Assembly: GCA_030704615.1 (NCBI GenBank)
Contig: CM060731.1
Coordinates: 23,560,001-23,624,000 of the forward strand
Length of the DNA: 64,000 nucleotides
Reading direction: 5' to 3'
Source: Takakia lepidozioides
Taxonomy: Eukaryota > Streptophyta > Takakiopsida > Takakiales > Takakiaceae
Positions 31,395-41,698 of this stretch are shown here, piece after piece. Below the pieces are notes generated by a model. It saw only the letters and a program-made list of their open reading frames with translations. It had not been told where the DNA came from and searched no databases. Both the position numbers and the translations under genes were made by a program. Position 1 is the stretch's first letter. The number at the start of each line of letters is the position of its first letter.

Positions 31395-34328
31395 TCACCA
31401 GTAATCCCCGCAAGAACAAACTCCATCTTGGAAGTGGTGAAAACGGTTGGCATCCCTTACAACAATTACACGGCGAACAATCTTGGATATGAACTTGGTG
31501 GCGGTGTGGCAGTCACCACAGACCCGAAGGTTCTTGTTGATACGGATTGGTGTCCCAGGAGGTGTGCTGATCAGTCCAAAAGCCATGGCCAGCTTCTCAC
31601 TGTGGTAGTAGAGAGACATTTCCTTCTGTTCCTCCTCCACATCATGCAATACAAAGTGCGTGTCAGGCACATATCCAGTCTCTTCCATTTGCCCAGCCAA
31701 TCTCCTCAGCTCAGCATGGATCTCCTCCATTTGGGGATGTGACATGTCTGCTACAACAAATGTATGCACTCGGTCATGTACCTCAATGCAGCTGCGACCT
31801 GGCTCCTTTCTGACCCCTCTGGCCTGCATAATTTTTCTCACCTTTGCTGTATCGTCCCACTTGCCAGCAGCAGCATAGATGTTTGATAGCAGCACATAAG
31901 TTGCAGCATCCTGTGGATCCCACTTAAGAAGGCATTGTGCCACACGTTCTGCTACATCCACCTTACCATAAATTCTGCAGGCACCAAGCAAGGCACCCCA
32001 CACTGCACCACCTGGTTTGATCGGCATTTTATGGATGAAGTCCTCTGCCTCATCCAGTCGGCCTGCACGGCCAAGAATGTCCACCATGCAGCCAAAATGC
32101 TCCACTGTAGGGGGGATTCCATGATCTTGACTTACGGAATCAAAGTAGTGCCAGCCTTCATCCACTAGGCCCACATGGCTACACGCAGAGAGAACACATA
32201 CAAAAGTGATACTGTTCGGCTTCAAGCCTTCCTGTTGCATTTCTTCAAATAGTTGTAGAGCCTCGATACCATACCCATGCTGACCATACCCTGCAATCAT
32301 CGCACTCCAGGAGACCACATCTCTTTCGGTCATATTGTCGAACACTTGGCAAGCTTCCTTCATGTTCCCACATTTGGCATACATGTCCACAAGGGCAGTC
32401 TGCAGAACGGCACCCTGTTCAATTCCAGCTTTGATGATGTCAGCATGGACCTCTTTACCCTTTTCCAGGGCTGCCAGGCTGCCACACGCATTAAGAGCAC
32501 AAAGGAATGTGACCCTGTCGGGTGTTACCATTTCCCGTATCATTTGTTCATAGATCTCTAAAGCTTCCCTACCACAGCCATGCTGAACACATCCTGCAAT
32601 CATCACACTCCATGAGACCACATCTTTTTGAGCCATATTATGAAAGACTTGACGTGCGTCCTTAATACTTCCGCATTTGGCATACATGTCGACAAGAGCA
32701 GTCTCTAGAATGATATCTGGGGCTATTCCAGCGTTGATGATGTCAGAATGTACCTCTTTGCCCTTTTCAAGGGCTGCCAGGTTGGCACATGCACTGAGAA
32801 CGCAAATGAATGTAACGTTGCTTGGAGTCACCCTTTCCCATGTCATTTGGTCATACAGCTTGAGAGCTTCCCTACCATACTCATGCTGAGCATATCCTGC
32901 AATGATTGCATTCCATGAGACCACATCATGTTCAGCCATATTTTGGAACACTTCACATGCATCCTGTATGCTCCCGCATTTGGCATACATGTCAACAAGG
33001 GTGTTCTCCAGAATGATATCTGGGTCAACTCCAGCTTTCATGATGTCAGCATGGACCTCTTTGCCCTTATCCAGGGCTTTTAGGCTGGCACATGCATTGA
33101 GAACACTAATGAATGTGATCTTGTTGGGCATAATCCCTTCCTGTATCATACAGCTGTACATGTGAAGAGCCTCCCTCCCACACCCATGCTGAGCATATCC
33201 TGCTATCATGGCACTCCATGAGGCCACATCTCGGTGGACCATATTGTCAAAAACTTGAAGGGCGCCAATCATGCTTTTGCATTTGGCATACATGTCAAGA
33301 AGGCTATTCTCCAGAATGATGTCTGGTGCAATTCCAGCTTTGATGATGTCGGCATGGACCCCTTGGCCTGTTTTCAAGGCCGCCAGGTTGGCACATGCAT
33401 TGAGAACGGAAGTGAATGTGACCTTGCTGGGCATCAGCCCTTCTCGCATCATTTGCTCATACATCTCCAGAGCCTCCCTACCACACCCATGCTGAGCATA
33501 TCCTGCGATCATCACATTCCATGAGACCACATCTGGGTGAACTATATTGTCAAACACTTGACGAGCATCCCTTACACTGCCGCATTTAGCATACATGGCA
33601 GAAAGGGCTGTCTCCAGAATGTTATCTGGTGCAATTCCAGCTTTAATAATGTCACCATGGACCTCCTTGCCCTTTTCCAGGGCTCCTAGGCTGGCACACG
33701 CCTTGAGAACACAAATGAAAGTAACCTTGTTGGGGATCACGCCTTCCCATATCATCTCCTGATAGATCTCCAAAGCCTCCCTACCAAACCCATGCTTTGC
33801 ATATCCTGCCATCATTATAGTCCACGTAAACACACTTCGTTCAGGCATTTTGTCGAACACTTGCCGTGCATCCATCAAACTCCCACACTTGATATACATG
33901 TTCACAAGGGTGTTGAGTAAAAAGATGTTTGGCTTGAATCCAGCTCGAATAATGTGGCTGTGCACCTGCTTTCCCATTTCCAGGTCGGTAACTTTGACAC
34001 ACACCCGCAACAGACAAACATAAGTATTGGTGTGTACTGAAATGCCTTGGTGATTCAAAATGTACAGCGCCTCTTTCATTCGACCTGCCTTACCAAGTGT
34101 CCTCACATCCCCACACGTGGCACAAGAGTTCATGTTGACTCCTTGCGTCTGTCCTTCACACCAGGCTGGTTGATACTCAACTTTGTCCATTGTTCGTGTT
34201 TGAGCAGGCTGTGTCGTTTGACAATGATCTGAACCATCAACAGATAGTGCTCTGCCTTGTACCACGGTGGCTACCTCTGCTGTCACCCAAAGAGGGGTTG
34301 ACCAATGGTGAATCCACAGGGCCTCCAT
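31395..34328 (-). CDS. PLS-class pentatricopeptide repeat protein with DYW deaminase domain
   Basis: Intronless 977-codon frame that ends exactly in DYW. After an N-terminal segment of about 80 residues without recognisable repeats come about six P-L-S triplets of roughly 100 residues each, all variants of VTFICVLNACANLAALEKGK, then MYAKCGSIKDARQVF, then VVSWNAMIAGYAQHGCGREA. E/E+ motifs follow (HFGCMVDILGRAGRLDEAED region) and the DYW domain, with zinc and catalytic residues HSE (909-911) and CGDCH (937-941). DYW-PPR proteins bind organellar RNA one base per repeat and deaminate C to U in mitochondria or plastids. The start is uncertain: the first residues do not look like a transit peptide, and Met47 is an alternative. 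The near-identity of the triplets at DNA level is unusual. Confidence 0.93.
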   Translation of the reverse strand: MEALWIHHWSTPLWVTAEVATVVQGRALSVDGSDHCQTTQPAQTRTMDKVEYQPAWCEGQTQGVNMNSCATCGDVRTLGKAGRMKEALYILNHQGISVHTNTYVCLLRVCVKVTDLEMGKQVHSHIIRAGFKPNIFLLNTLVNMYIKCGSLMDARQVFDKMPERSVFTWTIMMAGYAKHGFGREALEIYQEMIWEGVIPNKVTFICVLKACASLGALEKGKEVHGDIIKAGIAPDNILETALSAMYAKCGSVRDARQVFDNIVHPDVVSWNVMIAGYAQHGCGREALEMYEQMMREGLMPSKVTFTSVLNACANLAALKTGQGVHADIIKAGIAPDIILENSLLDMYAKCKSMIGALQVFDNMVHRDVASWSAMIAGYAQHGCGREALHMYSCMIQEGIMPNKITFISVLNACASLKALDKGKEVHADIMKAGVDPDIILENTLVDMYAKCGSIQDACEVFQNMAEHDVVSWNAIIAGYAQHEYGREALKLYDQMTWERVTPSNVTFICVLSACANLAALEKGKEVHSDIINAGIAPDIILETALVDMYAKCGSIKDARQVFHNMAQKDVVSWSVMIAGCVQHGCGREALEIYEQMIREMVTPDRVTFLCALNACGSLAALEKGKEVHADIIKAGIEQGAVLQTALVDMYAKCGNMKEACQVFDNMTERDVVSWSAMIAGYGQHGYGIEALQLFEEMQQEGLKPNSITFVCVLSACSHVGLVDEGWHYFDSVSQDHGIPPTVEHFGCMVDILGRAGRLDEAEDFIHKMPIKPGGAVWGALLGACRIYGKVDVAERVAQCLLKWDPQDAATYVLLSNIYAAAGKWDDTAKVRKIMQARGVRKEPGRSCIEVHDRVHTFVVADMSHPQMEEIHAELRRLAGQMEETGYVPDTHFVLHDVEEEQKEMSLYYHSEKLAMAFGLISTPPGTPIRINKNLRVCGDCHTATKFISKIVRRVIVVRDANRFHHFQDGVCSCGDYW

Positions 34329-35284
34329 CTTCTGCTACGCCCAACCAACGTCCACACAGAATCTCGCCTTATAAATTCAATCGAAGTATAGTCAGTACTG
34401 CTTTTAGCTATGTCTAGAGACTCCTGAATGATGGAAAAAGACTGTGAGAGTCTTTGTCATGCTGGAAAGATTACAAAATAAATCCAGGAAGAAAACAACT
34501 ATCCATCTGGGTCACGTTTTCCTGCAGTGTCTAAAAACAACTAACTATAATTTTCTTAGTCTGCGTTTGTTGATATGGAAACATGGACCAAAACAAACAA
34601 CCCAAACAAGTGCGAAGGCTCACCTGAGTTGGCATCTAGCAGGTGTGATATGCCTACACACTCGCTCTCTTCAAGATATTTGCACTTTTGCGCAAACACC
34701 TGGTGCAGAAATCCAAGAGTTCCTACATGAATACCAGGGTTTTGCTCTGTCGTTTAAGGTTGTCCGTCTCTCGTCTTAAACTGTCCCGCTCCAACCTCAA
34801 CCTCATCGCTCTTGCACTTCTCTCTGTCTCTCTTGCTCTTCTCTCTCTCTTCCAATCTCTGCATCACAGAATTCTCCCAGGATCCCATGCCCTTGCCATG
34901 GCTCGCTGCCCCCGCTTCTCTCGCTTCTCGAACAGAGAGAAAAAGAAAAGTGACGCTACTGAAACATCTATGAACCAGGCCTACTCTTGAAAGACCTGTC
35001 ACTGGTGACCCCAAATGGACATTGCGTGCTATCCCGTGGGGGGGAGATAATCTTAAGGAGCCAGAGGGGTGAGACTAAGATGCTAATTAGATAGAGAGAG
35101 GGGTAGCTCATTAAGCAAGTAGGAATTGGAATTCGAGGAGATGAAGTGGAGAAAAGAAGGCTGCTGGCTGTGCGAGACAGCTGATCAGATAACAGGTTGG
35201 GCCTCTAGGAGCTAGATGCCTGATTATAATGCAATCTGAATCCGAGCTAGAATTTGAGTTGAGTTTTGAAAAGAGGATCCTTAG
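34329..35284. other. Upstream region of the PPR gene
   Basis: Holds short open frames only (for example 34688-34990) and a CT-rich stretch (34800-34860, CTCTCTGTCTCTCTTGCTCT). It should contain the PPR promoter. I cannot place a TATA box or start site. Confidence 0.4.
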
Positions 35285-36716
35285 CACGCTTGTGCTTCCA
35301 GTTGCACTCCCCCAGCTTCAGTTGGGGTCTTGCCATTGCGCGGGGAAGGTGTCTTCCCATCGAACATTGTCGGCAAAGCGGGTGCAGAGCAAGTTGCTCT
35401 TGTCCCAGGTGAGGTCGAAATCATGGAGCAGTTTGTCCATGCGTTGTGTCGAGCACTTGGAAATAACTGCAGACAAGGTAACCCAGGTCTTCCTCCCTTC
35501 AGTCATCAAAGCAAGGTAAAAAATTGTTCTAATGCTGGGGCGTCTCCCCTGGTACTTGTTACAGCGAGATCTCCATACATTCCAGAGAGTGTGTGCCCTT
35601 AAGCAAGCCCAGATAGGGCAAGATAGTGTTGGGCTCCCTGGGTTAATGTTAAGCAGGAGCTGAATCGCGGGGGGAGGTTGCTGAAACAACAGCCAGTTGG
35701 AATAGAACCGGAGTACCAGATACCATTTGTGACTGACCATAGGGCAGAGAATTAAGCAATGTTCCAATGTTTCTGTAGAGTTGGGACAACTGGGGCAGTT
35801 TTGTGGTCCATCCGAGAAATTACTGTTGACAGGCATAATCTTATGTGCCACTTTCCACAGGAACCCCGAAACTTTGGCACTTCTGTCTTTCCGCCAAATT
35901 TCTTTCCAGATTGTTTTCCATTCATCTCTGCCTCCCAGAGCGGTACCCCACTTCCCATGCCATTTCGCAAAGAAGGAGAGGGGGGGTAAGAGTAGGGAGT
36001 ATCATTTTTTGACTGTGTATCCAAAGAAAGGTGATTTTCCTTATCCATCCGAGTCCATTCGCCTGGATCGAATTGTAGGCCCTGTAGTGGGTGTTTAAGG
36101 AACCATATGAAGGAATTGTGCACAACCCAGTGTATGGGGTCCCCCACAGGGGGGTGAGGGTTATTGTTCCCTTCGGCATCAATGACCCTGATTGGAAACA
36201 AGGCCTGGGTACTGACTACATTGTGCCCTGTGTATCTTAAAAGCCCCGCTTTGTTAGCAGAGAAGGTAAGCCCCGAAGCCAAGATATCTTTAAATTCGAG
36301 CACCAGAATGACCTGGGAATCGCCTTGGTTTTGTTCAGCCAGCCAAATTGGTGCTTCGTATTTGTTGCTGTCGGTTCTCATCAGTGCCTGAATGTAGTCT
36401 GGGATCTGGAGCTTGAAGGAGTCCCAGGCATTGGCCCGTTTGGCGCCCATCAGGGAAGAGCTCCTGCGAGGTGATGAAAGAACCATTCTCCCAAATGTTC
36501 CATAGGTGAGTGAAGCCTTTACTTTCCCAGTAGGCCCATTTGGCTTTGAATTGGAGAAGGGGTTCTGAGTCCATGTTGTAGTTCCCAAACAACGATTGTC
36601 TTGAACTCTCAGCAAAGTTCCTTGGCATGCGTTGGGTGAGGTTCCCTCTTATGTGTGTCCAAGCACTCCAAATGGATTGCCAAGCAGCTGATCTCAGTTT
36701 CTTCCAGTTTTAGCCT
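35285..36716 (-). mobile_element. LINE 3' part (downstream half of a split LINE)
   Basis: The minus strand reads a LINE C-terminal region: KKLRSAAWQSIWSAWTHIRG (36710-36650), QFKAKWAYWESKGFTHLWNI, then KIMPVNSNFSDGPQNCPSCP and ETLEHCLILCPMVSHKWYLV (about 35851-35730), which is the CxxC...H...C zinc motif, and the ORF end near 35318. Frameshifts occur near 36330, 35990 and 35800. The upstream part of the same LINE lies at 45750-46087, beyond element D, so the LINE is interrupted by it. Confidence 0.83.
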
Positions 36717-36719
36717 GGT

Positions 36720-36830
36720 CACGTGAGCGCGTGAGCGCAACTACGCCACGTCACCTTGCGCCAATGCCACATCACGGGGCTCACTCCACGTCATCACACT
36801 TGAAGGCCGCGTCACCACGCGCCCAGGAAG
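36720..36830. repeat. Left terminal region of element D
   Basis: Terminal GTGAGCGCG repeats (36723-36737), then CCACGTCA at 36746 and 36786 with related CCACATCA (36767) and CGCGTCACC (36807). The right end has CCACGTCA at 45657 and 45705. Such subterminal repeats are typical transposase-binding sites; the motif also resembles plant bZIP sites. Confidence 0.65.
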
Positions 36831-36924
36831 AAGTGGAGTGTATTCCCGCGGATTGGCACCCTTTACCGCGGAAACAAGCTGGACGACATAATAAAAGGCA
36901 GTGGTCATTCCCACCTGAAAGCAA

Positions 36925-37290
36925 CAGATGAATAAAGGATGGATGAATGTACAGTTGGATGATAAACAGATGGATGAGTGTGAAAAATGAATGTAGATGG
37001 ATGAATGAGGGATGGATAAGAGTCAAATGGATGAATGTATAATGGATGTTGAACAATGGAAAACATTCATGACATGAAGATGCATGACTAAAACTTTAGA
37101 CGAATGCACAACGTATATGACATGAGTGTGGTAGGTTTGTGGGGTGGATTAAAGAGTACAGAGGACGAATGTACAATGGATGTTGAACAAAGGAAAACAT
37201 TCATGAATGGAGCACGCATGAATACACTGTAGATGAAAGCACAATGGATATGACAAGAGTGAGGGAGGTTTGTGAGATGGATTCATACAT
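36925..37290. repeat. GGATGAAT repeats and a tandem duplication of about 130 bp
   Basis: Imperfect GGATGAATG/GATGGATGA units (36925-37060) run into two tandem copies of a block starting GAATGTANAATGGATGTTGA (37031 and 37166) and ending with GTTTGTGNGNTGGATT. This lies 3' of the methyltransferase-like gene, between its last exon and the element end. Confidence 0.75.
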
Positions 37291-39482
37291 ATTGCAATTT
37301 AAATGGTAGTTGATTCTTTGATTATTTTTCTTTCCAAATGAACAACTACGGTGGAGGAAGGGGATTCAACGCTTTCCAAAGAGGTTGAAACAGAATATTA
37401 AAAGAACATAGTTCAGTCTGACTCAGAGTCAGTACAATGTATCCCCGCTTCCTCTGCATCTAAGTCTAAGTATTTAAGAACTCCGGATCTACGCTGGCTA
37501 CACCTACGGCCGGGCAGTAAAAAGTCAGGGGATAGGGACTCGGCCGCGTGAAGTGCCATTGCTTCGGCATAATCAGGAAGCAGAAAATTGGAAAGGGGGC
37601 TGTCGAAAACAGACTCGTCACAAATGACTGTATCTCCTGAAGATCCACCGCTGCCTTTCCTGAAAGACAGCCTGAAAAAGTTATTACTGTAACTTTGATG
37701 TTATTGAGAAATTGAGTATGGCTCCCAAAGTGGGTTTAGCACTTACTCTAGTCATTGTCGACCTGCTTATCTTCGGGATCGTCATCATTTTGAATTTGAA
37801 TCCGATCAGTCTGTGTGCCTGAAGTGGAGCTAGACAAAAGGGGGAGGAGCACTATGTTGTAGAGGTCAGAATCACCCTCCATGCCAAAAAGGCTTCTTCC
37901 GCCTGCCTTGCATGCATGGTAAGTTGCTCCTGCACCAGACAGGAGGACATGAACAGTTTGGTGGGGGGGATTTACACAGATGGAACTGGTGAAAGAAATT
38001 CAATTCGGAAGGGAGAGAACGAACTTGTGGACATAGAAAGATGACTCCAGCAATATTTGCATGAACGCTGGGGATTTTTCCTTTGCACCTCTCCAGGGAG
38101 TGCCATCTGGTCTCGTCAGAGTCTGACTGGACTGCATGAAATTGTACAAAATGTCATCGACATACGACGAAACAACCCTGGTCAGAATTCTCAAAGTTGC
38201 GGATGGAGGATGGTGTCTTTGAGGTGCGAATCCTCCGCAGGCAGATCGCCTCGAACATCCTCGTCTGCCAAAGATAGCAGGTTAGTGTGGTAAACACAAT
38301 CTATAGTGGAAGTGTGTACATCGGCTATTCAGATTTCAGGCATAAAACAAATCATTTTTATCACGAATCGGTGATGATCGGTGTCGATCATGACAGATTC
38401 TTCTAGAGTGGAGCTGCAGAGAACATTGAAACTCATCATGAAAGCACAAGCAGAAGGGAGACGACATACCAGCTGACCAGGGAAACCCCCTTTCGCAAGG
38501 TAGAGGCTGTTCAGACAATTCTATGTGCGCAAAACTTCAAACCCTGAAGACTTCAGGTATGATGCCAATGCCCGACGACTATCTTTGTCACATGACTGAA
38601 AAAAGCAAAAGTGTCCCTGCATCAGAGAGGAAATTATTACAAAACCCGAACACCCAACTCCAGTAGTTGTCCTCGAATTTGTTCCAGCCTGACGTCTTGC
38701 CCTTTGGAAGAACTTCTGGCATAGCCTGGCCATCCGGGATGTCGAGAATGACAATGTCAGCCACATACGTTTTCTGCACACCGCACACGAAGGTGAGACT
38801 AGTGCTCACCTGCAACAGACATGTTTATTTTAAGAACGATGACAAGAATGTTTTCAAAGAACCAGATTGAAATACTGCCAATGAAACTTTCAGAGAAAAA
38901 GGAAAGAAACTGGAATTCTCACCAGATTGAGGAATGAGATTACGTTGTCCCAGGTAGGCGAAGGCACCCCAGTGTATCCTCTCTTTCGACTCTGCATCAT
39001 CAATAGCCAACACTCATTGACAATTTTAATCTCTCTTGCCGAATCAGAACGGGAAGGGTGTGGCTTGGCATCGAACACACACTGAACTGTGTGGGTATAT
39101 CTTCCAGCAGTGAAGTCCTGCCCACTCTCATTTTCCTTCTCCATCTCCTTTTCTTTCTCCTTCCCCTTGTCCTTTTCCTTTTCCTTCTCTTTGGACTTGT
39201 CTTTGTCCTTTGGCTTTGCTGGTGAGATGACTATGACATCAGGAGCCTTGTCTTTTGGTTTGCGGTCCGCCTTCTTTCCCTTCGGCGGCGTTCCTTGAGC
39301 ATCAGGCTCCTTGGCAGCCAATGTTGCTATGTTTCTTTGGTACTGCTCGTCAGTCAGAGGTGCCAGCATCTCAGCATTATTGTTCAAATATTTCATGTGC
39401 TATTCTTGAAAGGTCGTGTGCTCCGGTGGGCAGTCAAGCCTAATGATTTCTCAAAAGAGGCAAAATCATTGGATGGAAACTG

Positions 39483-40263
39483 AATGTCGGCAACGACATT
39501 CAGAAACTCGAGTAAGGAACCCTCCCTAAAAACTCAATGGATATTCAAAACGTACATAACACTGAGGACCTCATAAATAACACTGGATGTGAATGGTGTC
39601 AACGCCATTCACAAAATTCTGAACAAGGAACCAATAAATACACCCTAAGCTCATAATCCATGTAAATTCAAATTGTCGCTGGTGAATGACACAAACATAG
39701 AAGGGAATGTTGTCAACGACATTCACTTTGGATCTCTAATAACACAGCTAATCAAGCCTCAAGATTTCTCGCAAGAGGCAAAAGCATTGCAGAACAACTG
39801 AATATTTGCAGCTCAAAAAGCGCGCCGTCATTGTGCTGGATCAGACTTTGAAGGACTTGAACATTTCGATTGTTTCCCCTCCCCAAATGTCATTGGAGGC
39901 ATACATAAAGAAGTGGAGAGATCTCACTTGGAGATACTGTTTTTTCCGGGAGTTCTCCAAAGATGGTAACATTTTACGGTCCAACGACTTTGACAGTCAG
40001 GTTGGAGGAGAGTGGGCCATGATGCGAGTTGTGTATAGGTGCAATATCATACTGGAAACTCTACTGTACTTTTTGGGAAATAATTAGGGTTCATAAGGAT
40101 TGTAATCATAGATCCAAATTGAATGTCGTTGACGACATTCACTTCTTTGTCTGAGTCATTCTTAAGTGAGAATTTGAATTCACCTGGATTAGGAGCTTAG
40201 GGTGTATTTATAGTGTCCCTGATTAAAATTGATAATGTCCCTGAATGGCGTTGACGACATTCA
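39483..40263. repeat. 20-bp palindrome repeated five times (GAATGTCGTTGACGACATTC)
   Basis: Copies or close variants start near 39483, 39590, 39702, 40123 and 40244, spaced about 107-121 bp within each arm, with a half-site near 40357. The variants keep symmetry (GAATGGTGTCAACGCCATTC changes both halves together). This suggests selection for a dyad-binding protein or replication-type conversion. Confidence 0.85.
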
Positions 40264-40365
40264 CATCTAGAGTTGTTAAGAGATCCTCAGAGATATGTAA
40301 GTTTTTGTAATGTCCATAGAGTTTACAATGAGGGTTCCTCACTCTAGTTTGCTGAATGTCAATTC
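39494..40365. repeat. Foldback (inverted repeat) with ~240-bp arms inside the ParB-methyltransferase gene
   Basis: The left arm (39494-39735) and the reverse complement of the right arm (40110-40365) align over their whole length. Both begin GACATTCAG, pass AGGAACCCTC, AATACACCCTAAGCTC and AATTCAAATT, and end near TTTGGATCT. The loop is about 370 bp. Each arm holds two units of about 110 bp separated by the palindrome GAATGTCGTCAACGACATTC or a variant. The left arm's outer flank (39430-39490) recurs just inside the loop (39749-39806), as if a coding piece had been duplicated when the foldback formed. Confidence 0.88.
39806..40087 (+). CDS. Hypothetical open frame in the foldback loop
   Basis: 93 codons, MQLKKRAVIVLDQTLKDLNI to LGNN, with protein-like composition (AYIKKWRDLTWRYCFFREFS). 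TTTGCAG just before CTCAAAAAG resembles a splice acceptor. It is on the opposite strand to the surrounding gene and I recognise no family. It may be a captured exon. Confidence 0.3.
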   Translation: MQLKKRAVIVLDQTLKDLNISIVSPPQMSLEAYIKKWRDLTWRYCFFREFSKDGNILRSNDFDSQVGGEWAMMRVVYRCNIILETLLYFLGNN

Positions 40366-41611
40366 AGCATCACTAATTCCTTCCACCTTTGTGCCAGGCT
40401 GTATGGTGCTCTTTGGGAACTGATTCAAGTCCTTTACTATCTGATCTGAGTTCCATATCTCCAGCCACCTTATTTTTGTTTGTGGGTCGACCATGGATAT
40501 GGCCAGCCGGTGCAATTTCTCCTGCTGCATCTCCGGATGCACATGCTTGTCATAGTGAGATTTGATCTGCTGAAGGAACTCAGAACCAAGTCCAGGATCT
40601 ACTATTCTAAGCTGCTTTCCGAAGGCGGACATCAATTTGGTTCTTTGCATTTCAGACTCCTTTTTTATTGCTGCTTCCACACCCTTTGATGTCATTAGTT
40701 CCTCTGGTGTAGTGCGGTAATATTCGGATTTTCCCTTCTCAGCTGCCTCTGCCAGTTCTTGTTGCATTGATTCAAATAGTGATTAGCACCGAAGGAACTA
40801 CAAACATGTATTCGAAAAGTAAACTGAGTACAGACTCGGGCTTACCGCATACATGTACTCCAGAAACGCCTCTCGAGTCAAAGAATACCAAGTGCCTGCA
40901 GCTCTTCCTGTTTCGCACTTCTTGATTATATTGGGGTGGAGTACTGTCCGAAAATCATCCAGCTTCATCAGACCAATCCTCTGAATTCGGAATAGTGTGT
41001 GGACCAAGCTTGTTGTCACATGCGATTTCTCTGTCGATCTGCAAAAACATTGGAAACATTGCATTCCTTAACACTGTTTTTTTGGGATTAACAAGATACT
41101 ACAGAGGGAATGAAGTCTCTAGGATGACTTACTTGTTCACGTCGTGCATAGCTGTAAGAAGCCTAGTGATGTCATTTCCAGGATCCAAAACCATTGTCTC
41201 CACAACAACATGCTTGTCTTTGTCTTTCGCATGATGTTTCTGAATATATCCCATCCATGCCAGCAATCGGTGGTTGCCGTCCCAGACGTAAAACATGTGG
41301 TTGCAGAATTGCTGGGTGTTCTTTCCCATCATGAGGCCCAGCTCGAACTCCTCATTAGCATCTTTCCAGCACTCATCCCAGGTATCACTGATCTCTGGAG
41401 ACACTAATGTGTTTTTCCCATTTGTATCCGTCAGTGACATATAAAAAACTTGTGCACCAAGTTTGTATCCATGCACGAAAGTAGTTTCTAATTTTTAATG
41501 TCATGGGAGCACGTCCCTTTTAACCTCCTGAGAGTTTACCTTCTGGAATGACATGAGTTCTTTCACCTTGTCAAGGTAGTGCACTTCAGATTCATCATAT
41601 TCTTTGCTCAT

Positions 41612-41698
41612 TCTTCAACTGTGTTCTGGAAACATCAGTAAACCGATTTACACTGAAGGTATACGATAGCAAGGTATCAACGTACGCGAGGAAGGAAG
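41612..41698. promoter_or_regulatory. Divergent promoter region of element D
   Basis: Only 87 bp separate the likely start codons of the minus-strand ParB/methyltransferase gene (41611) and the plus-strand transposase (41699). Both must be driven from here unless longer untranslated exons exist. I see no clear TATA box. Confidence 0.5.

Larger units (their letters stand above)
37410..41611 (-). pseudogene. ParB-like plus permuted amino-methyltransferase-like protein, multi-exon, broken
   Basis: Minus-strand exons: 41611-41540 (MSKEYDESEVHYLDKVKELM); 41487-41129; 41038-40846; about 40749-40339; 39399-38923; 38809-38521; about 38280-38000; 37929-37748; possibly 37680-37410. Junctions 2-3 and 5-6 have GT-AG sites with matching phase; others are uncertain. 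Exon 2 carries a ParB/sulfiredoxin-type motif YVWDGNHRLLAW. Exon 5 has a Lys/Glu repeat tract. Exon 6 reads ADIVILDIPDG at the position of the DPPY catalytic motif, then WNKFEDNYWSWVF. Exon 7 has RGAKEKSPAF. Exon 8 has GATYHACKAGGRSLFGMEGD, a motif I-like SAM site. Motif IV before motif I is the permuted order of beta-class N4/N6 amino-methyltransferases. Frameshifts near 38600 (A6 run) and 38200, and a foldback at 39494-40365, break this copy. A conventional DPPY is absent, so activity even of an intact relative is unproven. Confidence 0.68.

Noticed and set aside
35759-36391. Plus-strand frames opposite the LINE
   Set aside because: Shadows of the minus-strand LINE C-terminal text, which has the zinc-knuckle motif.
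39494-40365. MicroRNA precursor
   Set aside because: Arms of about 240 bp with a 370-bp loop and internal palindromes are far larger than a typical plant precursor; a foldback or paired MITEs fits better.
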